A stretch of 13,993 bases of DNA from Bacteroidetes bacterium UBA2322 (GTDB taxonomy: Bacteria; Bacteroidota; Bacteroidia; Chitinophagales; UBA2359): assembly GCA_002345145.1 (NCBI GenBank), contig DDVC01000008.1, forward strand, positions 1 to 13,993, read 5' to 3'. Under the pieces are notes generated by a model. The model was not told the origin of the DNA and ran no database searches. It was given only the letters and a program-made list of their open reading frames with translations. Of the stretch, positions 1-6,632 are shown in pieces; position 1 is the stretch's first letter; each line of letters starts with the position of its first letter. The translations under genes and the position numbers were made by a program.

Positions 1-80
1 ATGCCGATACCACAAAACCAAACCCTGAAAAGGGCGATATATCTGATGATGCTATCATGCCGCAACCACTTTTTAAGTTT

Positions 81-152
81 TTAATTCCCTCGCAAATGCT
101 TTTGTAAAATGGCTTTTTTCAGTTCTTCCAAATCGGCAATGGCAATGAGCTA
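81..152 (-). pseudogene. Possible C-terminal gene relic (HsdS-like tail)
   Basis: Read on the - strand, positions 149 down to 81 give a 22-residue, coding-looking peptide ending at a TAA stop. It contains the stretch IADLEELKKAILQK. An in-frame TAG lies directly upstream at 150-152. The charged amphipathic helix resembles the C-terminal helix of type I restriction specificity (HsdS) subunits, which often end in ELKKSILQKAF-like sequence. That resemblance is from memory and is weak. The frame upstream of the TAG reads only a few plausible residues before entering the GC-rich repeat at 169. If real, this is the worn end of a gene interrupted by the repeat. It could also be a chance open stretch. 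Confidence 0.2.
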
Positions 153-168
153 ACCATTATCCTTAAAA

Positions 169-270
169 GGTGCAGCGCACCAACCTATTGGTAGCAAGCA
201 GGTAAACCCGTTTATAACAGGTGCAGCGCACTGAAATATAACTACTTACAAGATTTTGCCCAAATAACAC
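169..270. repeat. Two degenerate units sharing a 12-bp GC-rich palindromic core
   Basis: The 12-mer GGTGCAGCGCAC occurs at 169-180 and again at 220-231, exactly 51 bp apart. The first copy continues with C at 181, giving a small hairpin with arms GGTGC and GCACC around AGC. After the core, the units align loosely: each has CAAG, then CCC, then ATAACA at similar spacing. The first unit also has GTAGCAAG. From memory, similar short intergenic units (a GC palindrome followed by an A/T-rich tail ending in GTAGCAA) recur in several Bacteroidota genomes. I could not check this. There is no coding sequence here. Confidence 0.55.
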
Positions 271-318
271 AAAGAAATAAGGAATTTATTTAAGACCAAA
301 ACACAAGGTAAGTAGTTA
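239..318. repeat. 11-bp inverted repeat flanking an AT-rich spacer
   Basis: TAACTACTTAC at 239-249 is the exact reverse complement of GTAAGTAGTTA at 308-318, with 58 bp of AT-rich sequence between. The left arm begins inside the second GC-rich repeat unit. It could be a relic of a small non-autonomous mobile unit or a chance match. There is no ORF inside and no obvious target-site duplication. Confidence 0.35.
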
Positions 319-341
319 AGATATAACAACATAAAAACCGC

Positions 342-387
342 TATCTTTGCCATAAGTAAGCAATGCCCGTTTTTTATCGTATCTTTG
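342..387 (+). promoter_or_regulatory. Two TAnnTTTG -7 elements upstream of the helicase gene
   Basis: TATCTTTG occurs at 342-349 and at 380-387, each followed by C. Both match the -7 consensus TAnnTTTG of the Bacteroidota primary sigma factor. The downstream copy would start transcription about 15 nt before the ATG at 409. No convincing TTTG-type -33 element sits at the usual spacing for either copy. The downstream one is the better candidate because of its distance from the start codon. Confidence 0.55.
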
Positions 388-408
388 CGGTAAATTAACT
401 AATCTGTA

Positions 409-2061
409 ATGACTTTTGAACAATTAGGCTTAACCGAGCCGCTTATGAAGGCTGTAACAGCCTTAGGATTTACCCAACCCACCCCCATACAAGAACAAAC
501 CATACCGGCTGTATTACAAGGCGATTGCGATTTGGTAGGACTGGCGCAAACCGGAACCGGTAAAACTGCCGCTTTTGGCTTACCCTTGCTGCAATTAGTA
601 ACCACCGATGTAAAATATCCGCAGGCGCTTATTATTTGCCCCACGCGTGAGCTGTGTATGCAAATTGTAAAAGATTTAGAGCAATTTAGCAAGTTTATGC
701 CACAAATGCGCTCCGTAGCCGTATATGGCGGCGCAGCCATTTACAACCAAATTAAAGACCTTAAAACCGGCGCACAAATAGTAGTTGCTACACCGGGCAG
801 GTTGATAGACCTTATTGAAAGGCAAGCCATTAATTTGGAAAGCATTAACTACATTGTGCTCGACGAAGCCGATGAAATGCTCAACATGGGTTTTAAGGAA
901 GACATTGAGTTTGTGCTCAAACATACCCCCAACCGCCACTGTATGTGGCTGTTCAGCGCCACCATGCCCCCCGAGGTAAAACAGGTGAGTCGCCAGTTTA
1001 TGAAAACACCCATTGAAATTACCATAGGTAAGGTAAATACGGCAAATATCAACATAGACCACCAGTTTTACCTTGTATCATCACAAGACCGTTACGAAGC
1101 CCTAAAACGCCTTATCGATTTTCACCCGGGTATGTATGCCCTTATTTTTGCCCGTACCCGCGCCGATGTGCAAGAAATTACCTCCAAATTGGTGCGCGAA
1201 GGGTATGACGTGGACGCTATTCATGGCGACCTAAGCCAAGCCCAACGCGATAAGGTAATGGGCGAGTTTAAAGACAAAACCCTTCAATTGCTCATTGCTA
1301 CCGATGTGGCAGCAAGAGGTATTGACGTGCAAGGCATTACCCATGTTATTAACTACGAACTGCCCGATGACCCCGAAGTTTATACCCACCGCAGCGGACG
1401 AACCGGCAGAGCAGGTAAAACCGGCGTTTGTATGTCTATTTGCAGCCCAAAAGACAGAAACAAACTGCTCAATATAGAACGCTTTATTAAGATAACATTT
1501 CACAAATTAGAAATACCCAGCGGTAAAGACGTTTGCCGTAAACAGTTTTTCCATTTTATGGACAGAATGTTGCAAACCGATATTAGCCACGGCGACTATG
1601 AAACCTACGTGCCTATGTTGGAAGAAAAAGTTGCCCACATGAGCAAGGTAGAAATCCTTAAACGCCTTGCCGCCATGGAGTTCGACAGGTTTTTGAAATA
1701 CTACGAAAACGCTGCCGACCTTAACCTCCGCTCCGAACCGCGCACTAACAAAGACCGCAAACAATCTCCCCGCGGCGAGGGCAGGGATACGCGCGATACC
1801 AAAGGGCGCAGTTTTTCAGGTGGCGCTACCTATGTTACCTTGTTTCTCAACATCGGGCAAAAAGACGGTTTTTACAAAGCCAGTCTCCTCCAGTTTATTT
1901 TAGATATGAGTGGTCTTAAAAAAGACGTATTGGGGCGTATAGATTTGCGGTCTATTCATACCACCATAGAAATTGAAAAAGAATACGCCAACCAAATGGT
2001 GCGCTCTATTGACGGGCGCACCTACAAAGGTCGCAAAATGCGCATGAACCAAATGCGTTAA
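409..2061 (+). CDS. DEAD-box ATP-dependent RNA helicase with DbpA-type RNA-binding domain
   Basis: This 550-residue protein is a complete DEAD-box RNA helicase, which uses ATP to remodel RNA duplexes. The Q motif includes F3 and Q28. Motif I is AQTGTGKT (46-53), followed by PTREL (78-82), TPGR (128-131), DEAD (152-155), SAT (183-185), a TDVAARGID motif V, and HRSGRTGR (327-334). A basic, Arg/Lys-rich linker at about 440-470 leads to a C-terminal domain (about 472-550) matching the DbpA/CsdA RNA-binding fold, with GGATYVTLFLNIGQKDGF and a basic end. In E. coli DbpA this domain recognises hairpin 92 of 23S rRNA. CsdA/DeaD acts in ribosome assembly and cold-stress RNA turnover. A role in large-subunit assembly is therefore likely but inferred. 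The ATG at 409 starts exactly at the Q-motif region, and no Shine-Dalgarno is visible, as is usual in the phylum. It could be annotated deaD or dbpA; the sequence alone does not decide. Confidence 0.96.
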   Translation: MTFEQLGLTEPLMKAVTALGFTQPTPIQEQTIPAVLQGDCDLVGLAQTGTGKTAAFGLPLLQLVTTDVKYPQALIICPTRELCMQIVKDLEQFSKFMPQMRSVAVYGGAAIYNQIKDLKTGAQIVVATPGRLIDLIERQAINLESINYIVLDEADEMLNMGFKEDIEFVLKHTPNRHCMWLFSATMPPEVKQVSRQFMKTPIEITIGKVNTANINIDHQFYLVSSQDRYEALKRLIDFHPGMYALIFARTRADVQEITSKLVREGYDVDAIHGDLSQAQRDKVMGEFKDKTLQLLIATDVAARGIDVQGITHVINYELPDDPEVYTHRSGRTGRAGKTGVCMSICSPKDRNKLLNIERFIKITFHKLEIPSGKDVCRKQFFHFMDRMLQTDISHGDYETYVPMLEEKVAHMSKVEILKRLAAMEFDRFLKYYENAADLNLRSEPRTNKDRKQSPRGEGRDTRDTKGRSFSGGATYVTLFLNIGQKDGFYKASLLQFILDMSGLKKDVLGRIDLRSIHTTIEIEKEYANQMVRSIDGRTYKGRKMRMNQMR

Positions 2062-2062
2062 G

Positions 2063-2091
2063 CACAAGCGCAGCGGCTGCTTGTGTTTTTT
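2063..2091 (+). terminator. Intrinsic terminator after the helicase gene
   Basis: CACAAGC (2063-2069) pairs with GCTTGTG (2079-2085) around a nine-base loop. A run of T follows directly (2086-2091). The hairpin starts 2 nt after the helicase stop codon and lies wholly before the next ATG at 2117, so the helicase appears to be its own transcription unit, with possible read-through. Confidence 0.8.
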
Positions 2092-2116
2092 GTTCTACAA
2101 ACACACATTTTTTTGC

Positions 2117-3853
2117 ATGAACGGAGGAGTAATTATAGCTAAGGTACTAAAAGAACAAGGCGTAAAATTTTTATTTACCCTATGTGGCGGGCATATTTCG
2201 CCCATATTTGTTGAAGCCGAAAAAGCAGGCATCAGGGTAATTGATACCCGGCATGAGGTAAACGCCGTTTTTGCCGCCGATGCCGTTTCAAGGCTGAGTG
2301 GAGTGCCCGGTGTGGCGGCAGTTACCGCCGGACCAGGGCTTACCAATACCATTACCGCCGTTAAAAACGCTATGCTTGCCCAATCGCCCTTAGTACTGCT
2401 GGGCGGTGCGGCTGCCACTATTTTAAAAGGCAGAGGCTCTTTGCAAGATATTGACCAAATGGCGCTCATGAAACCCAATGTAAAGTGGGCTGCCTCGTTA
2501 AAAAGGGTAAAAGACATAGTGCCCACCTTGCAAAAAGCCTTTGCCATAGCGCAAACAGGCGTGCCCGGTCCGGTGTTTGTAGAATGTCCTATTGATTTGC
2601 TGTACGATGAATCATTGGTAAGGGAATGGTACGGCGCCAAAAGCGATGTGCCGCCCCGAAACCTCAAAGACCGCGTTATTAAATGGTATGTAAACCGACA
2701 CGTGGAAGGCGTTTTTGCCGGTAAAAACAGCATACAGTTTACCAACCGGCAGCCGCCCATACAATACCCGCACCACTCCGGCTCACAACTTAGCCAACTT
2801 GCACGGCAATTGCAAAAAGCACAAAAACCTTTGCTGCTCATTGGCAGTGGCGCGGTTATGTTTCCACAAAAAGCCGCCCAATTAGCGGCTGCCGTACACA
2901 AGTTGGGCATACCGGTTTACCTATCGGGCATGGCGCGCGGGCTGCTGGGCGCTAACAGCCCTATTCAATTTAGGCATCACCGCCGCGAAGCCCTCCGACA
3001 AGCCGACCTTATCATTTTAGCCGGTGTCCCCTGCGATTTTAGGTTAGATTATGGACAGCACCTAAACCGCGATGCCGTTTACATTAACATAAACCGAAGC
3101 AAGGAAGACCTCAACAAAAACAAAAAACCCGATATAGGTTTACTTGCCGACCCGCAAGAATGCCTTATTGCCCTTGCCGGTTTGCAACCCACTAAACCCG
3201 ATATTTCCGCATGGCTCCAAACCCTTGTCAATAGCGATGCCAAGCGAGAAGAAAACATCAGCCTCCGGGCGCAAGAAAACCTTGCCAACGGTATTAACCC
3301 CTTACAGTTGTTTAGGTCTATGAACACCCAACTGCCCGATAATGCCATCTTAATTGCCGATGGCGGCGATTTTGTTGGCACTGCCGCCTACACGCTACGC
3401 CCTCCAAAACCCCTATCTTGGTTAGACCCGGGCGCATTTGGCACTTTGGGTGTGGGTGCAGGGTTTGCCTTAGGCGCTAAACTTTGTTTTCCCGATGCTG
3501 AAGTTTACATCATTTGGGGCGATGGCAGCAGCGCTTACAGCCTTATGGAGTACGATACTTTTGTGCGCCACCATCTGCCCGTTATATCGGTCATAGGCAA
3601 CGATGCTGCTTGGGCACAAATAGCCCGAGACCAAATAGACATTTTGCAAAGTACCGCCGCCACCAATTTGGCTTATTCCGACTATGAAATGGTAGGGCAA
3701 GCATTTGGAGCAAACGGAAAGCGGGTAGCTACGCTTGAAAACTTTAACCAAGCCCTTACCCAAGCCCAACAGGGTTTGGCACAGGGTAAACCTTTTATCA
3801 TTAACGCTATTATTGGTAAATCTGATTTCAGAAAAGGTTCTATCAGTATGTAA
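2117..3853 (+). CDS. ThDP-dependent enzyme, ILVBL/HACL2-like (2-hydroxyacyl-CoA lyase or acetolactate-synthase-like)
   Basis: This 578-residue protein has the three-domain fold of the acetohydroxyacid synthase/oxalyl-CoA decarboxylase superfamily: pyrimidine-binding domain (1-180), central domain (about 225-350) and diphosphate-binding domain (about 400-560). E47 in the motif RHEVNAVFAADA is the expected catalytic glutamate that activates ThDP. The Mg/ThDP motif starts at GDG (468-470) and ends at GND (494-496), where most relatives have GN-N. Several stretches (GGHISP, WLDPGAFGTLGVGAGFALG, YDTFVRH) match what I remember of animal ILVBL, now called HACL2. That enzyme cleaves 2-hydroxy fatty acyl-CoA to a one-carbon-shorter aldehyde and formyl-CoA. 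Substrate here is unknown. Unlike the animal protein it has no N-terminal membrane anchor, so it should be cytosolic. The ATG at 2117 is preferred over the in-frame ATG at 2081 because the latter lies within the terminator and adds 12 unalignable residues. There is no adjacent small regulatory subunit (ilvH/ilvN), which argues against a branched-chain biosynthetic role. Confidence 0.92.
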   Translation: MNGGVIIAKVLKEQGVKFLFTLCGGHISPIFVEAEKAGIRVIDTRHEVNAVFAADAVSRLSGVPGVAAVTAGPGLTNTITAVKNAMLAQSPLVLLGGAAATILKGRGSLQDIDQMALMKPNVKWAASLKRVKDIVPTLQKAFAIAQTGVPGPVFVECPIDLLYDESLVREWYGAKSDVPPRNLKDRVIKWYVNRHVEGVFAGKNSIQFTNRQPPIQYPHHSGSQLSQLARQLQKAQKPLLLIGSGAVMFPQKAAQLAAAVHKLGIPVYLSGMARGLLGANSPIQFRHHRREALRQADLIILAGVPCDFRLDYGQHLNRDAVYININRSKEDLNKNKKPDIGLLADPQECLIALAGLQPTKPDISAWLQTLVNSDAKREENISLRAQENLANGINPLQLFRSMNTQLPDNAILIADGGDFVGTAAYTLRPPKPLSWLDPGAFGTLGVGAGFALGAKLCFPDAEVYIIWGDGSSAYSLMEYDTFVRHHLPVISVIGNDAAWAQIARDQIDILQSTAATNLAYSDYEMVGQAFGANGKRVATLENFNQALTQAQQGLAQGKPFIINAIIGKSDFRKGSISM

Positions 3854-3856
3854 TTG

Positions 3857-3884
3857 TTAGTTATCAGTTATTAGTTATTAGTAA
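3857..3884. repeat. Short tandem repeat, four 7-bp units
   Basis: Four consecutive units TTAGTTA, TCAGTTA, TTAGTTA and TTAGTAA follow the ThDP-enzyme stop codon by 3 nt. This is simple AT-rich sequence, probably generated by slippage, with no evident function. Confidence 0.6.
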
Positions 3885-3909
3885 ATTATCCACTAAACAC
3901 TAACTTTTC

Positions 3910-4353
3910 ATGAAACTTCGCTTACTATTTGTTTTTGCTTTTTTAGCTGCACTCATGAGCGGTTGCCAAATAGAAAAATCCAATACCGAGTTACTAACCG
4001 GTAGTAATTGGCGCATTCAGGCATGGACAATAACGCCACCCATTTTGGGTATTACTGATTGGTTTGCCAACTTAGAACCCTGCGAAACCGACAATATTTT
4101 CACTTTTAACACCAACGGAACAGCCATCATAGACGAAGGCGCACTGAAGTGTTTGGCAAATGACCCGCAAACCCGCACAGGAACATGGTCTTTTAATACC
4201 GATGAAACCACCATTACATTGGTTAGCAGTGGAATTACGCAAATATGGCAGCTATTAGACTTAACAGCTAAAATTTTCAAAATCAAATATACCGATACCG
4301 ACCAAACAAGTGGTATAACCAATACGCATACCATTACTTTTGAGGCAATTTAA
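3910..4353 (+). CDS. Small lipoprotein, lipocalin-like
   Basis: This 147-residue protein has a lipoprotein signal peptide: basic MKLR, a hydrophobic stretch, and a lipobox ending at C19 (LMSGC). The mature part has no strongly acidic residues directly after the cysteine, so the known Bacteroidota surface-export signal is not obvious. Its location (inner leaflet or surface of the outer membrane) is therefore open. The body begins LLTGSNWRI and continues with TFNTNGTAII, TGTWSFNTDETTITL and IKYTDTD. This alternating beta pattern, with a G-W near the start and a GTW turn, is typical of the small lipocalin-like domains common in Bacteroidota lipoproteins. The ligand is unknown. Two cysteines (encoded near 4081 and 4150) could form a disulfide. 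It lies 56 bp after the ThDP gene and ends 4 bp from the convergent gene. Confidence 0.85.
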   Translation: MKLRLLFVFAFLAALMSGCQIEKSNTELLTGSNWRIQAWTITPPILGITDWFANLEPCETDNIFTFNTNGTAIIDEGALKCLANDPQTRTGTWSFNTDETTITLVSSGITQIWQLLDLTAKIFKIKYTDTDQTSGITNTHTITFEAI

Positions 4354-4365
4354 GCGGCTATCCGC
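4354..4365. terminator. Weak hairpin between convergent genes
   Basis: GCGG (4354-4357) and CCGC (4362-4365) form a 4-bp stem around CTAT, immediately after the lipoprotein stop codon and overlapping the stop of the convergent gene. The T-rich tract on the + side begins only some 11 nt later, so termination is possible but weak. Confidence 0.25.
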
Positions 4366-4999
4366 CTAAATGGTCTATTTTTTTAGCCATCATATACATT
4401 ATCAAGATTATCTTTTCTATGCGTTTGCGGCGGCTCACCGTCATAACAGAAATTTGCTCTTCATAACGGAGTTGTGCCTGATTAAGGGTAAATTTACCGT
4501 CTTGCAAAAACATATTTGCCTTCATAATATCCCTAATATCGGGGTCAAGTACTTTTTGCAAAAAGGCGGCATCATTGGCGGTAAGGTAAAACATGCGGTC
4601 AAACAAGGGGTCATTGAGCGAAATATCATTTTTACCCCACAGTTTACTTAAAATGGTGTAAATGGTTTCGCTGCCTATGGTAAACGTTTTACCATAGTGC
4701 AGCACATCTACCACAATTACGGTTTGTGGATACGCAACACCTGCTATCATTACCTCTTTACTGCTAATCATAAGTCTCCGGTTTAGGTATTTGCCTTTAA
4801 TTAGCGGATAGCGCCGCTTAAAACTAAACCTGCGTCTGGGTTCTACTATCAGCTCAAGTTGCAACTGGTTATTTAAGACAGAAAATTGCTCTACAACCAA
4901 ATCATTAAGAAACTGTATGGCTTGGGCAACCAAATACAGCCCAAACATAAACACAAATAGAAACACTACCGTATAAGTGGGCGAGTTAAACAAAAACAC
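4358..4999 (-). CDS. Membrane-anchored protein of unknown function (DUF3137-like pattern)
   Basis: The first conventional start codon in frame is GTG at 4999, giving 213 residues. The same frame stays open to 5068, and the extra 23 codons read like real protein (GLIRTEFFIGAIVVLLFSVG), completing a first transmembrane helix that the GTG start would cut. A second helix follows (YTVVFLFVFMFGLYLV). The rest is soluble and probably cytoplasmic, with a basic patch (EPRRRFSFKRRYPLIKGKY), a beta-rich middle, and FDRMFYLTANDAAFLQKVLDPDIRDIM. That last pattern recalls DUF3137-type membrane proteins, where a membrane pair precedes a domain with an FD-x-F-x-V-x-S-x-D signature; this is recognition from memory. 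The function is unknown. It lies 55 bp (from 5068) downstream of the response regulator, beyond a hairpin. Confidence 0.75.
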   Translation of the reverse strand: MFLFNSPTYTVVFLFVFMFGLYLVAQAIQFLNDLVVEQFSVLNNQLQLELIVEPRRRFSFKRRYPLIKGKYLNRRLMISSKEVMIAGVAYPQTVIVVDVLHYGKTFTIGSETIYTILSKLWGKNDISLNDPLFDRMFYLTANDAAFLQKVLDPDIRDIMKANMFLQDGKFTLNQAQLRYEEQISVMTVSRRKRIEKIILIMYMMAKKIDHLGG

Positions 5000-5098
5000 A
5001 CCTACACTAAATAACAGTACTACAATAGCGCCAATAAAAAATTCGGTTCGGATAAGCCCAATGTAAATTTAAATAAACAAATTGGTTTATTGTAAAAT

Positions 5099-5120
5099 AC
5101 TGCTCGGTTTAAGGAGCAGT
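5099..5120 (-). terminator. Hairpin after the response-regulator gene
   Basis: ACTGCTC (5099-5105) and GAGCAGT (5114-5120) form a perfect 7-bp stem with an 8-nt loop, starting 3 nt after the regulator's TGA stop on the - strand. It is followed by ATTTTA rather than a long T run, so it may be a weak terminator or an mRNA 3'-end stabiliser. Confidence 0.5.
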
Positions 5121-5123
5121 GGT

Positions 5124-6491
5124 TCACTTTAGGTTGTATTTATCCATTTTATTGTAAAGATGGCTTCGTTGAATATCTAATTCCTCAGCGGTTTTTGAGA
5201 TATTGCCGTTGTTTTTTTTGAGTTTGTGGGCAATAAACAACTTTTCGGCATGGTCTCTAAAATCGGAAAGCGTAGCAAACTGTTCAAATAGTTCTTCGCT
5301 AAATTGGGCAATGTTGTTAGAGAGAGATGGGCGCGACACATATTTTTCAAAATCGGCAAGGGTAATCACCTTATTTGCCGATAAAATAATGAGCCGTTCT
5401 ACCATATTGCGCAATTCACGCACGTTACCTGTCCAATTATGGTTTTGGAGGGCGGTAATTGCTTCCGGCTCAAAAGATTTTGGGGGCAGATTTTGGTCAT
5501 TGCAAATTTCAGTTATAAAGTATTCTGCAAGGATAGGTATGTCTTCTCTGCGTTCTCTAAGCGCCGGAACATGAATGTTAATGGTATTTAAGCGGTGGTA
5601 AAGGTCTAAACGGAAAAGATTGCCGGCAACAGCATCTTGCAGGTTTTGGTTAGTAGCTGCCAAAAAACGCACATTCACTTCAATATCTTTACTGCCCCCT
5701 ACACGCGTAATAGCCCTGTCTTGCAAGGCGCGAAGCACTTTTGTTTGGGCAGAAGGGCTCATATCACCTATTTCATCAAGGAATAAGGTACCGCCGTTGG
5801 CTTGTTCAAATTTACCCAAATGCTGCCTGATGGCATTAGTAAAAGCGCCCTTTTCATGTCCAAACAATTCGCTTTCTATCAGTTCGGGCGAAATGGCGGC
5901 ACAATTTACCGCCACAAAAGGTCCGTTGCAGCGGCGGCTTTTTTCGTGAATCCATCGGGCAACCAACTCTTTACCGGTTCCGTTTTCGCCGGTTATCAGC
6001 ACACTCGATTCTGTTTCTGCAACCCTATCTATTAAATCATTTATATCTTGTATGGCAGCAGATTTCCCTACAATTTCTTGAACCCTGAAAACTTTGCGTT
6101 TTAGGGCTATGGTTTGCCCTACTAAGTTTGACTTATCTAAGGCATTTCGTACTGTTATGAGTAATCTGTTTCTGTCTTTAAAGGGTTTGCTTATGAAGTC
6201 AAAAGCTCCTTTTTTTACTATTTCTACTGCCTCTTCATTATCGGCAAATGCAGATAAAATAATAATTGGCAATTCGGGCTTGAGTTTTAGGGCTTGCTCC
6301 AAAAATTGTTTACCATCCATTTTGGGCATCCTAATATCGCTCAAAACCAAATCAAAGGCAGAAGTTTTAATTTTTACCATACCCGCCACTCCGTCTTCTG
6401 CCACATCTACATCATAACCTTCATATTGGAGTGTGTCTCTAATAGAATCTCTAATGGCTTTGTCGTCGTCAATTACTAAAATTTTCGCCAT
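5124..6491 (-). CDS. Sigma-54-type response regulator (NtrC/AtoC family) with GAFTNA loop
   Basis: This 455-residue protein has the full NtrC-family layout. The receiver domain (1-120) has the acidic pocket D8-D10, phospho-acceptor D52 in LSDIRMPKMDG, S80 and K102. The AAA+ domain has Walker A GENGTGKE (168-175) and Walker B TLFLDE (235-240). The sigma-54 contact loop reads GAFTNA (215-220) instead of the usual GAFTGA. A Fis-type helix-turn-helix closes the protein (about 418-455, KKNNGNISKTAEELDIQRSHLYNKM). Such proteins, once phosphorylated by a histidine kinase, form rings that remodel sigma-54 RNA polymerase at -24/-12 promoters. No kinase gene is adjacent, so it is an orphan regulator here, and no clear TGGCAC-N5-TTGC site was seen in the window. 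The ATG at 6491 lies just before the canonical receiver start. Whether the variant loop still activates sigma-54 cannot be told from sequence. Confidence 0.95.
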   Translation of the reverse strand: MAKILVIDDDKAIRDSIRDTLQYEGYDVDVAEDGVAGMVKIKTSAFDLVLSDIRMPKMDGKQFLEQALKLKPELPIIILSAFADNEEAVEIVKKGAFDFISKPFKDRNRLLITVRNALDKSNLVGQTIALKRKVFRVQEIVGKSAAIQDINDLIDRVAETESSVLITGENGTGKELVARWIHEKSRRCNGPFVAVNCAAISPELIESELFGHEKGAFTNAIRQHLGKFEQANGGTLFLDEIGDMSPSAQTKVLRALQDRAITRVGGSKDIEVNVRFLAATNQNLQDAVAGNLFRLDLYHRLNTINIHVPALRERREDIPILAEYFITEICNDQNLPPKSFEPEAITALQNHNWTGNVRELRNMVERLIILSANKVITLADFEKYVSRPSLSNNIAQFSEELFEQFATLSDFRDHAEKLFIAHKLKKNNGNISKTAEELDIQRSHLYNKMDKYNLK

Positions 6492-6632
6492 AAAAAAACT
6501 GTGTTAAAGTGCGTTTTAAGGAATAATAAATGATAAACGGGTAAAAATGGCAAGGGTTTGGGTAATAACCAAAATAGTCAAGTATAAAGTTCACAAACCC
6601 TAAAAAATGTTAAAAAAAATAGGGCAATAATA

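Noticed and set aside
3..107. Open + strand frame entering from the left edge, possible C-terminal tail of an upstream gene
   Set aside because: 34 codons with no recognisable domain. It overlaps the better-looking - strand peptide at 81-149 in the same codon register, so it may be its mirror.
2081..2116. Upstream in-frame ATG for the ThDP enzyme
   Set aside because: It lies inside the terminator stem of the helicase gene and adds 12 residues that do not fit the family. The ATG at 2117 fits the family start.
2095..2910. 271-residue - strand ORF opposite the ThDP enzyme
   Set aside because: The + strand frame encodes an unmistakable family protein; the antisense translation has low complexity, is rich in Cys and Ser, and has no domain.
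6492..6632. Possible promoter or sigma-54 site before the response regulator
   Set aside because: No TAnnTTTG or TGGCAC-N5-TTGC match in the - orientation; the nearest candidates have wrong spacing.
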